The notes beneath the pieces were generated by a model, which was given only the letters and a program-made list of their open reading frames with translations, made no database searches and had not been told where the DNA came from. The translations under genes and the position numbers were made by a program. This document shows, in pieces, positions 17,187 through 24,691 of a DNA stretch of 64,000 nucleotides (position 1 is the stretch's first letter; each line of letters starts with the position of its first letter). The stretch comes from Flavobacteriaceae bacterium. GTDB taxonomy: Bacteria; Bacteroidota; Bacteroidia; Flavobacteriales; Flavobacteriaceae. The stretch spans positions 1 to 64,000 of the forward strand of contig JABAZA010000018.1 in assembly GCA_018608725.1 (NCBI GenBank). Direction: 5' to 3'.

Positions 17187-18575
17187 ATGACTCTGATAAA
17201 ATCAATTTCAGGAATACGAGGAACCATTGGAGGTCCCGTTGGAAACAACTTAACGCCTTTAGATACTGTGAAATTTGCTGCGGCGTATGGAACGTGGATT
17301 AAACAACAACGGTCGAAAGAAAAGTACCGTGTAGTCGTTGGAAGAGATGCTCGAATTTCGGGAGCGATGGTTCAAAATTTAGTCATGAATACACTAATTG
17401 GTTTGGGTATTGATGTCATTGATTTAGATTTGTCAACGACGCCAACTGTCGAAATTGCCGTTCCATTAGAAAAAGCGGATGGTGGTATTATTTTGACAGC
17501 CAGTCACAACCCCAAACAATGGAATGCATTAAAGTTATTAGATGCTAATGGCGAATTTTTAAATGCGGAGCACAGTCAACGTGTTTTAGATATTGCTGAA
17601 GCAGATGCTATGGAATTCGCAGATGTTGATCAATTAGGTATCATTTCCAAAAATCAAGCGTATTTTGATATTCATATCGATGAAGTACTGGATTTAGAGT
17701 TTGTAAACGTAAAAGCAATTTCAGATTGTAAATTTAAAGTGGTAGTAGATGCGGTTAATTCTACGGGAGGTATTGCAATTCCTTTACTCTTGGAGCGTTT
17801 AGGCGTTGAAGCCGTCAAAATACACTGCGAACCAAACGGACAATTTCCACACAACCCAGAACCGCTAAAACAACATTTAACAGATTTATCTGAAACCGTA
17901 GTTTCTTCACATGCCGATTTCGGAATTGCAGTCGATCCCGATGTAGATCGTTTGGCTTTTATGGATGAACAAGGCATTATGTTTGGAGAAGAATATACGT
18001 TAGTTGCTTGTGCCGATTATATTTTAAGTCAACGCCCAGGAAATACGGTAAGTAATTTAAGTTCTACTCGAGCTTTGAAAGATGTAACCGAAAAATATGG
18101 TGGAACTTATACCGCTAGTGCTGTTGGGGAAGTGAATGTTGTCAACGCTATGAAAGCAACCAATGCTGTTATTGGAGGAGAAGGCAATGGTGGCATTATT
18201 TATCCTGAGTCCCATTATGGACGTGATGCTTTGGTAGGTGTGGCTTTATTTTTGAGCTTACTGGCAGAACGAAAAATGACAGTTAGTGCGTTGAGAGCGA
18301 GCTATCCTTCTTACTTTATGAGCAAGAAGAAAATCGACTTAAACTCTACGATTGATGTGGATGCTATTTTAAAAGCGATGGAAGCAAAATATACACACGA
18401 ACACATCTCTACGATTGATGGGGTTAAAATTGATTTCCCAACGGAATGGGTACATTTAAGAAAAAGTAATACCGAGCCAATTATTCGAATCTATACGGAA
18501 GCACCATCTCAAGAGGAAGCGGATGTTTTAGCAGATAGGATCATTGATGAAATAAAGACTATAGCAGGGCTTTAA
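17187..18575 (+). CDS. glmM: Phosphoglucosamine mutase / phosphohexomutase
   Basis: A 462-residue alpha-D-phosphohexomutase. The phosphoserine loop TASHNPKQWNALK places catalytic Ser at about 106. The Mg2+-binding DPDVDRLAF, the sugar-binding GEGNGGIIYP and the C-terminal phosphate-binding RKSNTEPIIRIY are all present. GlmM converts glucosamine-6-phosphate to glucosamine-1-phosphate for UDP-GlcNAc, the precursor of peptidoglycan and lipid A. Some Bacteroidota relatives may act on other hexose phosphates, so specificity is inferred from family and length. I used the ATG at 17187; the TTG at 17169 would lie within the promoter. Its TAA shares four bases (TTAA) with the stop of the convergent acyltransferase gene. 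Confidence 0.9.
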   Translation: MTLIKSISGIRGTIGGPVGNNLTPLDTVKFAAAYGTWIKQQRSKEKYRVVVGRDARISGAMVQNLVMNTLIGLGIDVIDLDLSTTPTVEIAVPLEKADGGIILTASHNPKQWNALKLLDANGEFLNAEHSQRVLDIAEADAMEFADVDQLGIISKNQAYFDIHIDEVLDLEFVNVKAISDCKFKVVVDAVNSTGGIAIPLLLERLGVEAVKIHCEPNGQFPHNPEPLKQHLTDLSETVVSSHADFGIAVDPDVDRLAFMDEQGIMFGEEYTLVACADYILSQRPGNTVSNLSSTRALKDVTEKYGGTYTASAVGEVNVVNAMKATNAVIGGEGNGGIIYPESHYGRDALVGVALFLSLLAERKMTVSALRASYPSYFMSKKKIDLNSTIDVDAILKAMEAKYTHEHISTIDGVKIDFPTEWVHLRKSNTEPIIRIYTEAPSQEEADVLADRIIDEIKTIAGL

Positions 18576-19444
18576 ACAGCGCGATGTTTCCAACGTTTGT
18601 GGGTCCAAAGGTAATATTCTGGAGCTTCGTGGATTTGTGCTTCTACAAGTTTTAGAAATTTATCTGTAATTTCATAATCCTTAAAATCGGTTGGCTTTTC
18701 TGCTAGTGTTTGAAAAGTTGCCTCGTAATAGCCTCTTTTTTTGCGTTCTACAGCAAAAAACACTACAGGCATGTCCAGTTTTTTGGCCAACATTTCAGCC
18801 CCCGTGTGAACTGGAACTTTAATGCCCATAAATTCATTCCAATGATGAGCTTTGTGTTTTTTTGGCGATTGGTCTGAAGCAAAACCATTCATAGACAAAA
18901 TGCCGTTTTTCTTTGCGTCTTCTAAAACGGAAAAGGTTTCTTTGGTTGTAATTAAATAACTGTTGTATCGGGCTCTAATAGACTTAATTAATCGATCAAA
19001 ATACTTATTTTGAAGACGTTTATATATGCCATAGCCACGGTGCGTCGTATAGGTTTGGAGTATAAAAATCCATTCCCAACTGCCATAATGGGCACACATG
19101 AGGACAATACTTTTATTTTGCTTTTCAAACTCCTTAATAATGTCCAAATTTTTAAAGGTGTAGCGTGCCTTCATGGATTCCAAAGAAATATTCATGGACT
19201 TGATCGATTCCAATATCATATCACAAAAATGATGAAAGAATTTTTTAGTGATTATTTTAATTTCATGATCGGATTTTTCAGGAAATACAAGTCTAAGGTT
19301 GTCTATAACCGTTTGTTTTCTGTATCTAAACACATAATACATCAAAATGTACAAAAAATCAGAAAGGGCATATAGCAATCGAAAGGGGAGTATGGAAATA
19401 AACCACAAAATAGGGTAAATTAAAATGTACGCTAGTAATTGCAT
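18572..19444 (-). CDS. Lipid A biosynthesis lauroyl/myristoyl acyltransferase family (LpxL/HtrB-like)
   Basis: A 290-residue inner-membrane acyltransferase. An N-terminal membrane segment (about 1-25) is followed by the HX4E catalytic motif in CAHYGSWEW. The SDQSPKKHKAHHW segment and the DMPVVFFAVERKKRGYY region are typical of the LpxL/LpxM family. Family members add secondary acyl chains from acyl-ACP to the Kdo2-lipid A precursor; some Bacteroidota homologues acylate other lipids such as ornithine or glycine lipids. It is a single gene, divergent from the rhomboid gene and overlapping glmM tail-to-tail by 4 bp. Two glucosamine/lipid A-related genes lying tail to tail fits envelope synthesis. 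Confidence 0.88.
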   Translation of the reverse strand: MQLLAYILIYPILWFISILPFRLLYALSDFLYILMYYVFRYRKQTVIDNLRLVFPEKSDHEIKIITKKFFHHFCDMILESIKSMNISLESMKARYTFKNLDIIKEFEKQNKSIVLMCAHYGSWEWIFILQTYTTHRGYGIYKRLQNKYFDRLIKSIRARYNSYLITTKETFSVLEDAKKNGILSMNGFASDQSPKKHKAHHWNEFMGIKVPVHTGAEMLAKKLDMPVVFFAVERKKRGYYEATFQTLAEKPTDFKDYEITDKFLKLVEAQIHEAPEYYLWTHKRWKHRAV

Positions 19445-19468
19445 TTAAAAAGATTAAATTTACAACCG

Positions 19469-19476
19469 CAAATATA
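19469..19476 (-). promoter_or_regulatory. Candidate -7 box of the LpxL-like gene
   Basis: The reverse strand reads TATATTTG, an exact TAnnTTTG match, 24 bases upstream of the ATG at 19444. It lies in the 53-bp divergent gap with the rhomboid gene. No -33 element is obvious. Confidence 0.45.
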
Positions 19477-19497
19477 TAGCTTATTTAATATATCTCT

Positions 19498-20145
19498 ATG
19501 AACATTAGTATTTATACTCTGATTATTATTGCATTAAACGCACTTTGCTCTTTTAAGGGCTTTAAAGAGCGTTCTTTTTTTGAATCGTACAAGTTTAATA
19601 TTGGAGGCATCAAACGAGGAGAAAAACTCCGTATGTTGGTGTCTGGGTTTCTGCATGTTGACTTGCAGCATCTGTTATTCAATATGATTACACTCTATTT
19701 TTTTGCCGATCATGTAATACATAGCGTAGGGCCGTTTTATTTCTTTTTGATTTATTTTGGAAGTTTGATGTTTGGAAATTTATTATCCTATTACTTTCAT
19801 AAAAATGAATCATACTATTCAGCAGTAGGGGCGAGTGGTGCTGTGACTGGCATTTTATATGCTGCTATTTTATTATACCCCGGAATGGAATTATACTTGT
19901 ATTTTATTCCCATTCCTATTCCTTCTTATGTGGTAGGAGTAGGGTATATGCTGTATTCTATTTATGGGATGAAATCAAGGGTTGGAAATATAGGACATGA
20001 TGCCCATTTTGGAGGTGCTATTGGAGGGTATGTACTTACATTGTTGATAGCACCACAAGTTTTAGAAACGCATTTATGGATGGTAATTCTTCTAGCAGTT
20101 CCAATTATCCTCTTGTTTTTAATGCATAAAAACAATAAGATTTAG
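19498..20145 (+). CDS. Rhomboid family intramembrane serine protease
   Basis: A 215-residue polytopic membrane protein with six hydrophobic segments. The serine-histidine dyad is visible: GASGAVTG with Ser113 and GHDAHFGGAIGG with His170. The upstream HxxxN of the oxyanion region (HLLFN, His58, Asn62) is also present, as is the L1 loop region between segments 1 and 2. Rhomboids cleave transmembrane helices within the inner membrane. The substrate is unknown; in other bacteria rhomboids act on orphan membrane proteins, quality-control targets or TatA. The ATG precedes the first helix directly. It is divergent from the acyltransferase gene and convergent with the TlpA-like gene (16-bp gap). Confidence 0.93.
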   Translation: MNISIYTLIIIALNALCSFKGFKERSFFESYKFNIGGIKRGEKLRMLVSGFLHVDLQHLLFNMITLYFFADHVIHSVGPFYFFLIYFGSLMFGNLLSYYFHKNESYYSAVGASGAVTGILYAAILLYPGMELYLYFIPIPIPSYVVGVGYMLYSIYGMKSRVGNIGHDAHFGGAIGGYVLTLLIAPQVLETHLWMVILLAVPIILLFLMHKNNKI

Positions 20146-20161
20146 AGGGTTCATTTTTTAT

Positions 20162-21304
20162 TTATTCTAGTAAGTTTTTAATTGTAGCTTCCAATTCAGC
20201 ACCTCTTAAACGTTCGGCAACGACTGTTCCATTTTCGTCTAAAATAAAGGTTGCAGGGATTGAATTTACACTGTAAGCTTGTGCAATTGGATCTTGCCAA
20301 AATTTCAAATTAGAAACGTTATACCAGTTTAATTGGTCTTTTTTAATGGCCTCAATCCAAAAGGCTTTCTGATTTCCACGTTCTAGAGAAACACTGATAA
20401 TTTCCAATCCTTTGGAGTGGTATTTATCATATAGCTTTACCAAGTTAGGGTTTTCGATACGACAAGGTTTACACCAAGAAGCCCAAAAATCTACAATGGT
20501 CACCTTTCCTTTAATTTCACTTAGAGTAATTTGTTTTCCTTGTGGGTCTGGCGCCGTAAAATCAGGTGCTTGCATCCCAATTTTAATTTTTGGTCTATTA
20601 GGATTACTTTCAATTTTTTGTCTGATACGATCAGTAATTAATTGATTGGATTCGTTTTTGGTTTTTATGGATGCTTCGATATTTTTAAAAGCGTTGGAGG
20701 CCAATTCTACATCAAATCCTTTTTGACTTGTTAATCCCTCTAGTACAAACAATGAAAAATCAGAATCGTTGTTTGTTTTGATAAATTCGTATCCAAAGTT
20801 TTTCAATTGTGCTCTCAAAGAATCTCCTTTTTTTTGTAGCGCTTTTAAGCCTTCAGTATCTTTATTAGAATTTAAAAATTGAGATCTCACAGCATCGATC
20901 GCTTCGATCTTTTCTTGATACTGATTTTTATAGTCATTAAAAACAGCATTGTTGTACGTCCCTTCTACTTTAGATTTATGAATACTGTCTTTGTAGAGTT
21001 CTACATGAATAATCCCAGGTTCTAAAAATACAGAGGTTTGTCCTCTCACCCCATCAATTGTTAAGGCACGCATTTCAGTTCCTTTTATTTCTCCTTTAAA
21101 AACAAAGGCACCATTAAAAACTACGGCTGTATCGGTGGCTATTCTGTTTCTGCCATTCTCAGTTTTCATCAAATAAGCTCTTAATCCATCATAAACGCCA
21201 TCTGCTTTGACGATTACTTCATAATTGTCACCATAATTAGTTGTTGAAGGTTTACAACTAAATAACAATGCGATACTAATTATAAAAATGATTTGAGTTT
21301 TCAT
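20162..21304 (-). CDS. TlpA-like thioredoxin-fold lipoprotein (DUF4369 + redoxin)
   Basis: A 380-residue lipoprotein. A signal peptide ends at the lipobox LLFSC (Cys17). Residues 25-240 hold a DUF4369-type domain and helical linker, then a redoxin domain with the active site WASWCKPC and cis-Pro segment SIPATF. Bacteroidota proteins of this architecture are periplasmic, membrane-anchored thiol-disulfide oxidoreductases linked to cytochrome c maturation, cysteine reduction in exported proteins or oxidative stress; the partner here is unknown. It is divergent from mnmE. The intergenic region holds a perfect inverted repeat between the two promoters (21345-21374), so expression may be controlled by a dedicated regulator. 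Confidence 0.9.
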   Translation of the reverse strand: MKTQIIFIISIALLFSCKPSTTNYGDNYEVIVKADGVYDGLRAYLMKTENGRNRIATDTAVVFNGAFVFKGEIKGTEMRALTIDGVRGQTSVFLEPGIIHVELYKDSIHKSKVEGTYNNAVFNDYKNQYQEKIEAIDAVRSQFLNSNKDTEGLKALQKKGDSLRAQLKNFGYEFIKTNNDSDFSLFVLEGLTSQKGFDVELASNAFKNIEASIKTKNESNQLITDRIRQKIESNPNRPKIKIGMQAPDFTAPDPQGKQITLSEIKGKVTIVDFWASWCKPCRIENPNLVKLYDKYHSKGLEIISVSLERGNQKAFWIEAIKKDQLNWYNVSNLKFWQDPIAQAYSVNSIPATFILDENGTVVAERLRGAELEATIKNLLE

Positions 21305-21329
21305 ACTATGTAGGAATTTAAAATTTGTA

Positions 21330-21337
21330 CAAAAATA
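21330..21337 (-). promoter_or_regulatory. Candidate -7 box of the TlpA-like gene
   Basis: The reverse strand reads TATTTTTG, an exact TAnnTTTG match, 25 bases upstream of the ATG at 21304. It lies 7 bp to one side of the inverted repeat at 21345-21374. Confidence 0.5.
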
Positions 21338-21344
21338 AATTAAA

Positions 21345-21374
21345 AATATTACTTCTTTCGTTTGAAGTAATATT
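21345..21374. repeat. Perfect 11-bp-arm inverted repeat between divergent promoters
   Basis: Arms AATATTACTTC (21345-21355) and GAAGTAATATT (21364-21374) are exact reverse complements around an 8-bp spacer. The repeat is flanked by the -7 box of the TlpA-like gene on one side (7-bp gap) and that of mnmE on the other (2-bp gap). That position fits an operator for a dimeric regulator covering the -33 region of both promoters. It is not a plausible terminator, since neither gene ends there. Confidence 0.75.
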
Positions 21375-21376
21375 AA

Positions 21377-21384
21377 TACTTTTG
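21377..21384 (+). promoter_or_regulatory. Candidate -7 box of mnmE promoter
   Basis: TACTTTTG matches TAnnTTTG exactly and lies 15 bases upstream of the TTG start at 21400. A transcript starting about 7 nt downstream would have a leader of about 9 nt. Confidence 0.5.
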
Positions 21385-21399
21385 TAAAAAATTAATCCT

Positions 21400-22788
21400 T
21401 TGTATCAAAACGACACTATTATTGCTTTAGCCACCCCATCAGGTGCCGGTGCGATTGCTGTTATAAGACTTTCAGGCTCCAAAGCGATTGCAATGGTGGA
21501 TGCCTCTTTTAAATCCATTTCCACCAAAAAGCTAGTTTCTCAAAAAACCCACACCATTCATTTAGGGCATGTCGTCGAAGATTCACGAGTTTTAGATGAA
21601 GTTTTAGTGTCTGTTTTTAAAAACCCTAAGTCCTATACTGGGGAGGATGTCGTTGAAATTTCATGCCATGGAAGTTCTTATATACAACAAGAAATTATAC
21701 AATTATTTGTACGCAATGGTGCGCGTATTGCAAACCCAGGGGAGTTCACGCTTCGTGCTTTCCTAAATGCTAAGCTCGATTTAAGTCAAGCAGAAGCAGT
21801 CGCAGATTTAATTGCCAGTGATAATAAAGCCTCCCACCAAATTGCAATGCAACAGATGCGAGGAGGGTTCAGTAATGAAATCAAAGTCTTACGTGATGAG
21901 TTATTGAATTTTGCTTCTTTGATTGAATTAGAACTCGATTTTTCGGAGGAGGACGTAGAATTTGCCAATCGGAAACAATTTGAGGAGTTATTAGAACGCA
22001 TTATTAAGGTTTTAAAACATTTGATTGATTCATTTTCAACAGGAAATGTGATTAAAAATGGAATTCCAATTTCTATAATCGGTGCGCCTAATGTGGGGAA
22101 ATCTACGCTTTTAAATGCACTTTTAAACGAAGATAAAGCCATTGTGAGCGATATTGCGGGAACAACTCGTGATGCTATCGAAGATGAAATTACTATTGAA
22201 GGGATTAAGTTTCGATTTATAGATACAGCGGGCATTCGAACCACCGAGGATACCATTGAAAGTATCGGTATCAAAAAAACATTTGAAAAAATCACCCAAT
22301 CCCAAGTGGTATTATATTTACTAGATTCTACTAAGGTCACAACAGAAACTATTCAGATTTTTAATTCAGAGATTCGAAAAATTCAAGAACAGTACCCAGA
22401 TAAACAACTGATCGTTGTAGCTAATAAAATGGATGAAGCGGATCAGGAATATATTGAAACCTCTTTTGTATATCCTCATACGCTTTTTACTTCTGCTAAA
22501 AGCGGGTTGGGTATCGATACTTTAAAAGCGAAGTTGTTAGAATTTGTAAATACAGGTGCTTTGAGAAATAATGATACCATCATTACAAACTCCAGACATT
22601 ACGATTCTCTTTTAAAAGCACTGGCTGAAGTTCAAAAAGTACAGCAGGGGATGGATGCTAACCTTTCTGGAGATTTATTAGCAATAGACATCCGTCAGGC
22701 ATTGTATCATTTTGGTGAGATTACCGGCGAAATTACTTCAGACGACCTGTTAGGGAATATCTTTGCAAACTTTTGTATTGGAAAGTAA
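21400..22788 (+). CDS. mnmE: tRNA-modifying GTPase MnmE
   Basis: A 462-residue MnmE (TrmE). With MnmG it installs the carboxymethylaminomethyl group at U34 of several tRNAs. The N-terminal formyl-THF-binding domain (about 1-120), helical domain, inserted G domain (GAPNVGKST at 228-236, DTAGIR, NKMDEAD) and C-terminal CIGK, whose Cys is conserved, are all present. The start must be TTG at 21400: an in-frame TAA lies five codons upstream, and the conserved NDTIIALATPSGAGAIAVIR begins at residue 4. It is divergent from the TlpA-like gene and convergent with the flavin reductase gene (21-bp gap). Confidence 0.97.
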   Translation: MYQNDTIIALATPSGAGAIAVIRLSGSKAIAMVDASFKSISTKKLVSQKTHTIHLGHVVEDSRVLDEVLVSVFKNPKSYTGEDVVEISCHGSSYIQQEIIQLFVRNGARIANPGEFTLRAFLNAKLDLSQAEAVADLIASDNKASHQIAMQQMRGGFSNEIKVLRDELLNFASLIELELDFSEEDVEFANRKQFEELLERIIKVLKHLIDSFSTGNVIKNGIPISIIGAPNVGKSTLLNALLNEDKAIVSDIAGTTRDAIEDEITIEGIKFRFIDTAGIRTTEDTIESIGIKKTFEKITQSQVVLYLLDSTKVTTETIQIFNSEIRKIQEQYPDKQLIVVANKMDEADQEYIETSFVYPHTLFTSAKSGLGIDTLKAKLLEFVNTGALRNNDTIITNSRHYDSLLKALAEVQKVQQGMDANLSGDLLAIDIRQALYHFGEITGEITSDDLLGNIFANFCIGK

Positions 22789-22809
22789 TTAGACACAATA
22801 AACACGAAA

Positions 22810-23442
22810 TCACCCTTCAGGTTTTTCAAGTTTAAACATGCTATCTTTTGTCACACGGGTGTACCAATCGCCTCCTAAGCGTGCGACAAGATCTAATTTT
22901 TCGGAATCAATTTGGTTGTTTTCATCTAAGAACTCCGATTTCACATGGATGTGTACTACTTTGGCGATGACCAATTGACCGGCACCTCCATGTTCTCCTA
23001 GAGAAACAATGTTTTCAACCACACATTCAAAGGAAACGGGGGATTCTAAAACTCTTGGAGGTTTGACTTTAACTGAAGGAACTTCAGTTAGTCCTGTTTC
23101 AATAAATTCATTCACGCCTTTGTCATATTCTTTACTAGTTTCTGACATTTGTTCTACAATCGAAAAATCGACAGTATTAATCACGACCTGTTTTGTTTCC
23201 ACTGCATTTTGAAGGGTATGTTTGGTAGTGTTGTCACGAACGCGTCTTGCTGGAGAGAAAATTAATATAGGGGGGTTGGAGCTAAAGACATTAAAAAAAC
23301 TAAACGGACTTAAATTGACATTTCCCTTGGCATCTATAGTACTTGCAAATGCGATGGGTCTTGGAGCAATAGAAGCGGAGAGCAGTCTATGAACGTCTCT
23401 AGTTTCTAATAATTCGGGATCAAATGATTTTACAGTTGACAT
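22810..23442 (-). CDS. Flavin reductase-like (DIM6/NTAB) FMN-binding protein
   Basis: A 210-residue split-barrel flavoprotein. The N-terminal pattern LLSASIAPRPIAFASTIDAKGNVNLSPFSFFN (residues about 19-50) is typical of the flavin reductase-like/DIM6-NTAB family. These bind FMN and act as NAD(P)H:flavin reductases or have unknown roles. It is the last gene of the Phe/Tyr catabolic operon, 10 bp after fahA. No known step of the homogentisate route needs a flavin reductase, so its role is open: it could supply reduced flavin to an oxygenase elsewhere or reduce a ring-cleavage product. Start ATG and length are normal. Confidence 0.85.
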   Translation of the reverse strand: MSTVKSFDPELLETRDVHRLLSASIAPRPIAFASTIDAKGNVNLSPFSFFNVFSSNPPILIFSPARRVRDNTTKHTLQNAVETKQVVINTVDFSIVEQMSETSKEYDKGVNEFIETGLTEVPSVKVKPPRVLESPVSFECVVENIVSLGEHGGAGQLVIAKVVHIHVKSEFLDENNQIDSEKLDLVARLGGDWYTRVTKDSMFKLEKPEG

Positions 23443-23452
23443 GCTAATTTTT

Positions 23453-24688
23453 TTAAATTGTTTTTAAAAGTGTTGATTTAACTTCTCCAAACCCCACTCG
23501 GATTGGACCTTTTTGACAATACCCTCTCATGATAACGGTATCATTATCTTGAATGAATTTTCGGGAACCACCTTCTTTTAGTTCAACAGGTTTTGAGCCT
23601 GCCCATGACAATTCGAGCATAGAACCATAAGAATCAGGACTTTTTCCACTGATGGTTCCAGATGCCATCAAATCCCCTACATTCAAATTACAACCATTAA
23701 CAGTATGATGAGCCAATTGTTGGTTCATGTTCCAATACATATATTTGAAATTGGAGTGACTTACCACGGTTTCTTTACAGTTTTCAGGTTGAATGGAAAC
23801 TTCTAATTTGATATCGTAATTTTTTGAGCCTTCAAAATTTAAATAGGGTAGAACAGAAGGGTCTTGTTTTGGCCCGTATATCTTAAAGGGTTCTAAGGCT
23901 TCTAAAGTGACCACCCATGGGGACATAGAAGAGGCGAAGCTTTTCGCTAAAAAGGGACCTAAAGGTACGTATTCCCATTTTTGAATGTCTCGTGCCGACC
24001 AATCGTTAAATAATACTTTTCCGAAAATATATTCGTCAGCAGCTGCGGTCGAAACAGTCTCCCCAAGTTGAGTTGATTTCCCAATGACAAACCCCATTTC
24101 CAATTCAAAATCGACCCGAACAGACGCTTGAAAAACAGGGGCAGTATTTGGAGCTAAAACAACTTGTCCTTTTGGTCTGTGTACATTTTCACCACTGACG
24201 ATAATCGAGGACGCACGTCCATGATACCCAACAGGTAAATGTTTCCAATTAGGGAGTAACGCATTGTCAGGATCCCTAAACATGGTTCCAATATTGGTAG
24301 CGTGTTCTATGCTTGAATAAAAATCGGTATAATCACCCACTTTTACTGGTAAATGCATCTGTACTGAGCTTTGTTTTATAAATATGGAGGGATGTGATTT
24401 TAATACTGAATTTTCATTGCAAAGTTCACTTTGAATACGTTCTCTTACTTTTACGGTGGTTGATTTTCCTAAGGCGATAAACTCATTTAAGGAGTCCGAT
24501 TCTAAAACCTTAATGTCAAAGTTTAAATCTTCAAACACGCCCAATTCATAAGCGGCATAAACATCTAATATACGGTCTCCAATAGCAACTCCGATTCTTT
24601 TGATATGATCGGATTCAGAAAAAATACCAAAAGGTAAGTTATAGATGCTAAAATCAGAATTTTCATTAATTTTAATCCAAGAGTTCAT
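23453..24688 (-). CDS. fahA: Fumarylacetoacetase
   Basis: A 411-residue FAH. The N-terminal SH3-like domain (about 1-120) precedes the catalytic FAH domain with DYTDFYSSIEHATNIGTMFR (catalytic His and metal Asp region), HLPVGYHGRASSI, FELEMGFVIGKSTQLGE and LFNDWSARDIQKWEYVPLGP. It hydrolyses fumarylacetoacetate to fumarate and acetoacetate, the last step of tyrosine catabolism through homogentisate. Length matches the eukaryotic-type enzyme of about 420 residues. It is 3 bp after the phenylalanine hydroxylase gene, so translation is probably coupled. Cytosolic. Confidence 0.97.
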   Translation of the reverse strand: MNSWIKINENSDFSIYNLPFGIFSESDHIKRIGVAIGDRILDVYAAYELGVFEDLNFDIKVLESDSLNEFIALGKSTTVKVRERIQSELCNENSVLKSHPSIFIKQSSVQMHLPVKVGDYTDFYSSIEHATNIGTMFRDPDNALLPNWKHLPVGYHGRASSIIVSGENVHRPKGQVVLAPNTAPVFQASVRVDFELEMGFVIGKSTQLGETVSTAAADEYIFGKVLFNDWSARDIQKWEYVPLGPFLAKSFASSMSPWVVTLEALEPFKIYGPKQDPSVLPYLNFEGSKNYDIKLEVSIQPENCKETVVSHSNFKYMYWNMNQQLAHHTVNGCNLNVGDLMASGTISGKSPDSYGSMLELSWAGSKPVELKEGGSRKFIQDNDTVIMRGYCQKGPIRVGFGEVKSTLLKTI

Positions 24689-24691
24689 ATC

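Noticed and set aside
21786-22340. 184-codon open frame antisense to mnmE
   Set aside because: It mirrors the strongly conserved G-domain coding frame, has Ser/Asn-rich composition typical of antisense shadows, and lacks a promoter or homologous features.
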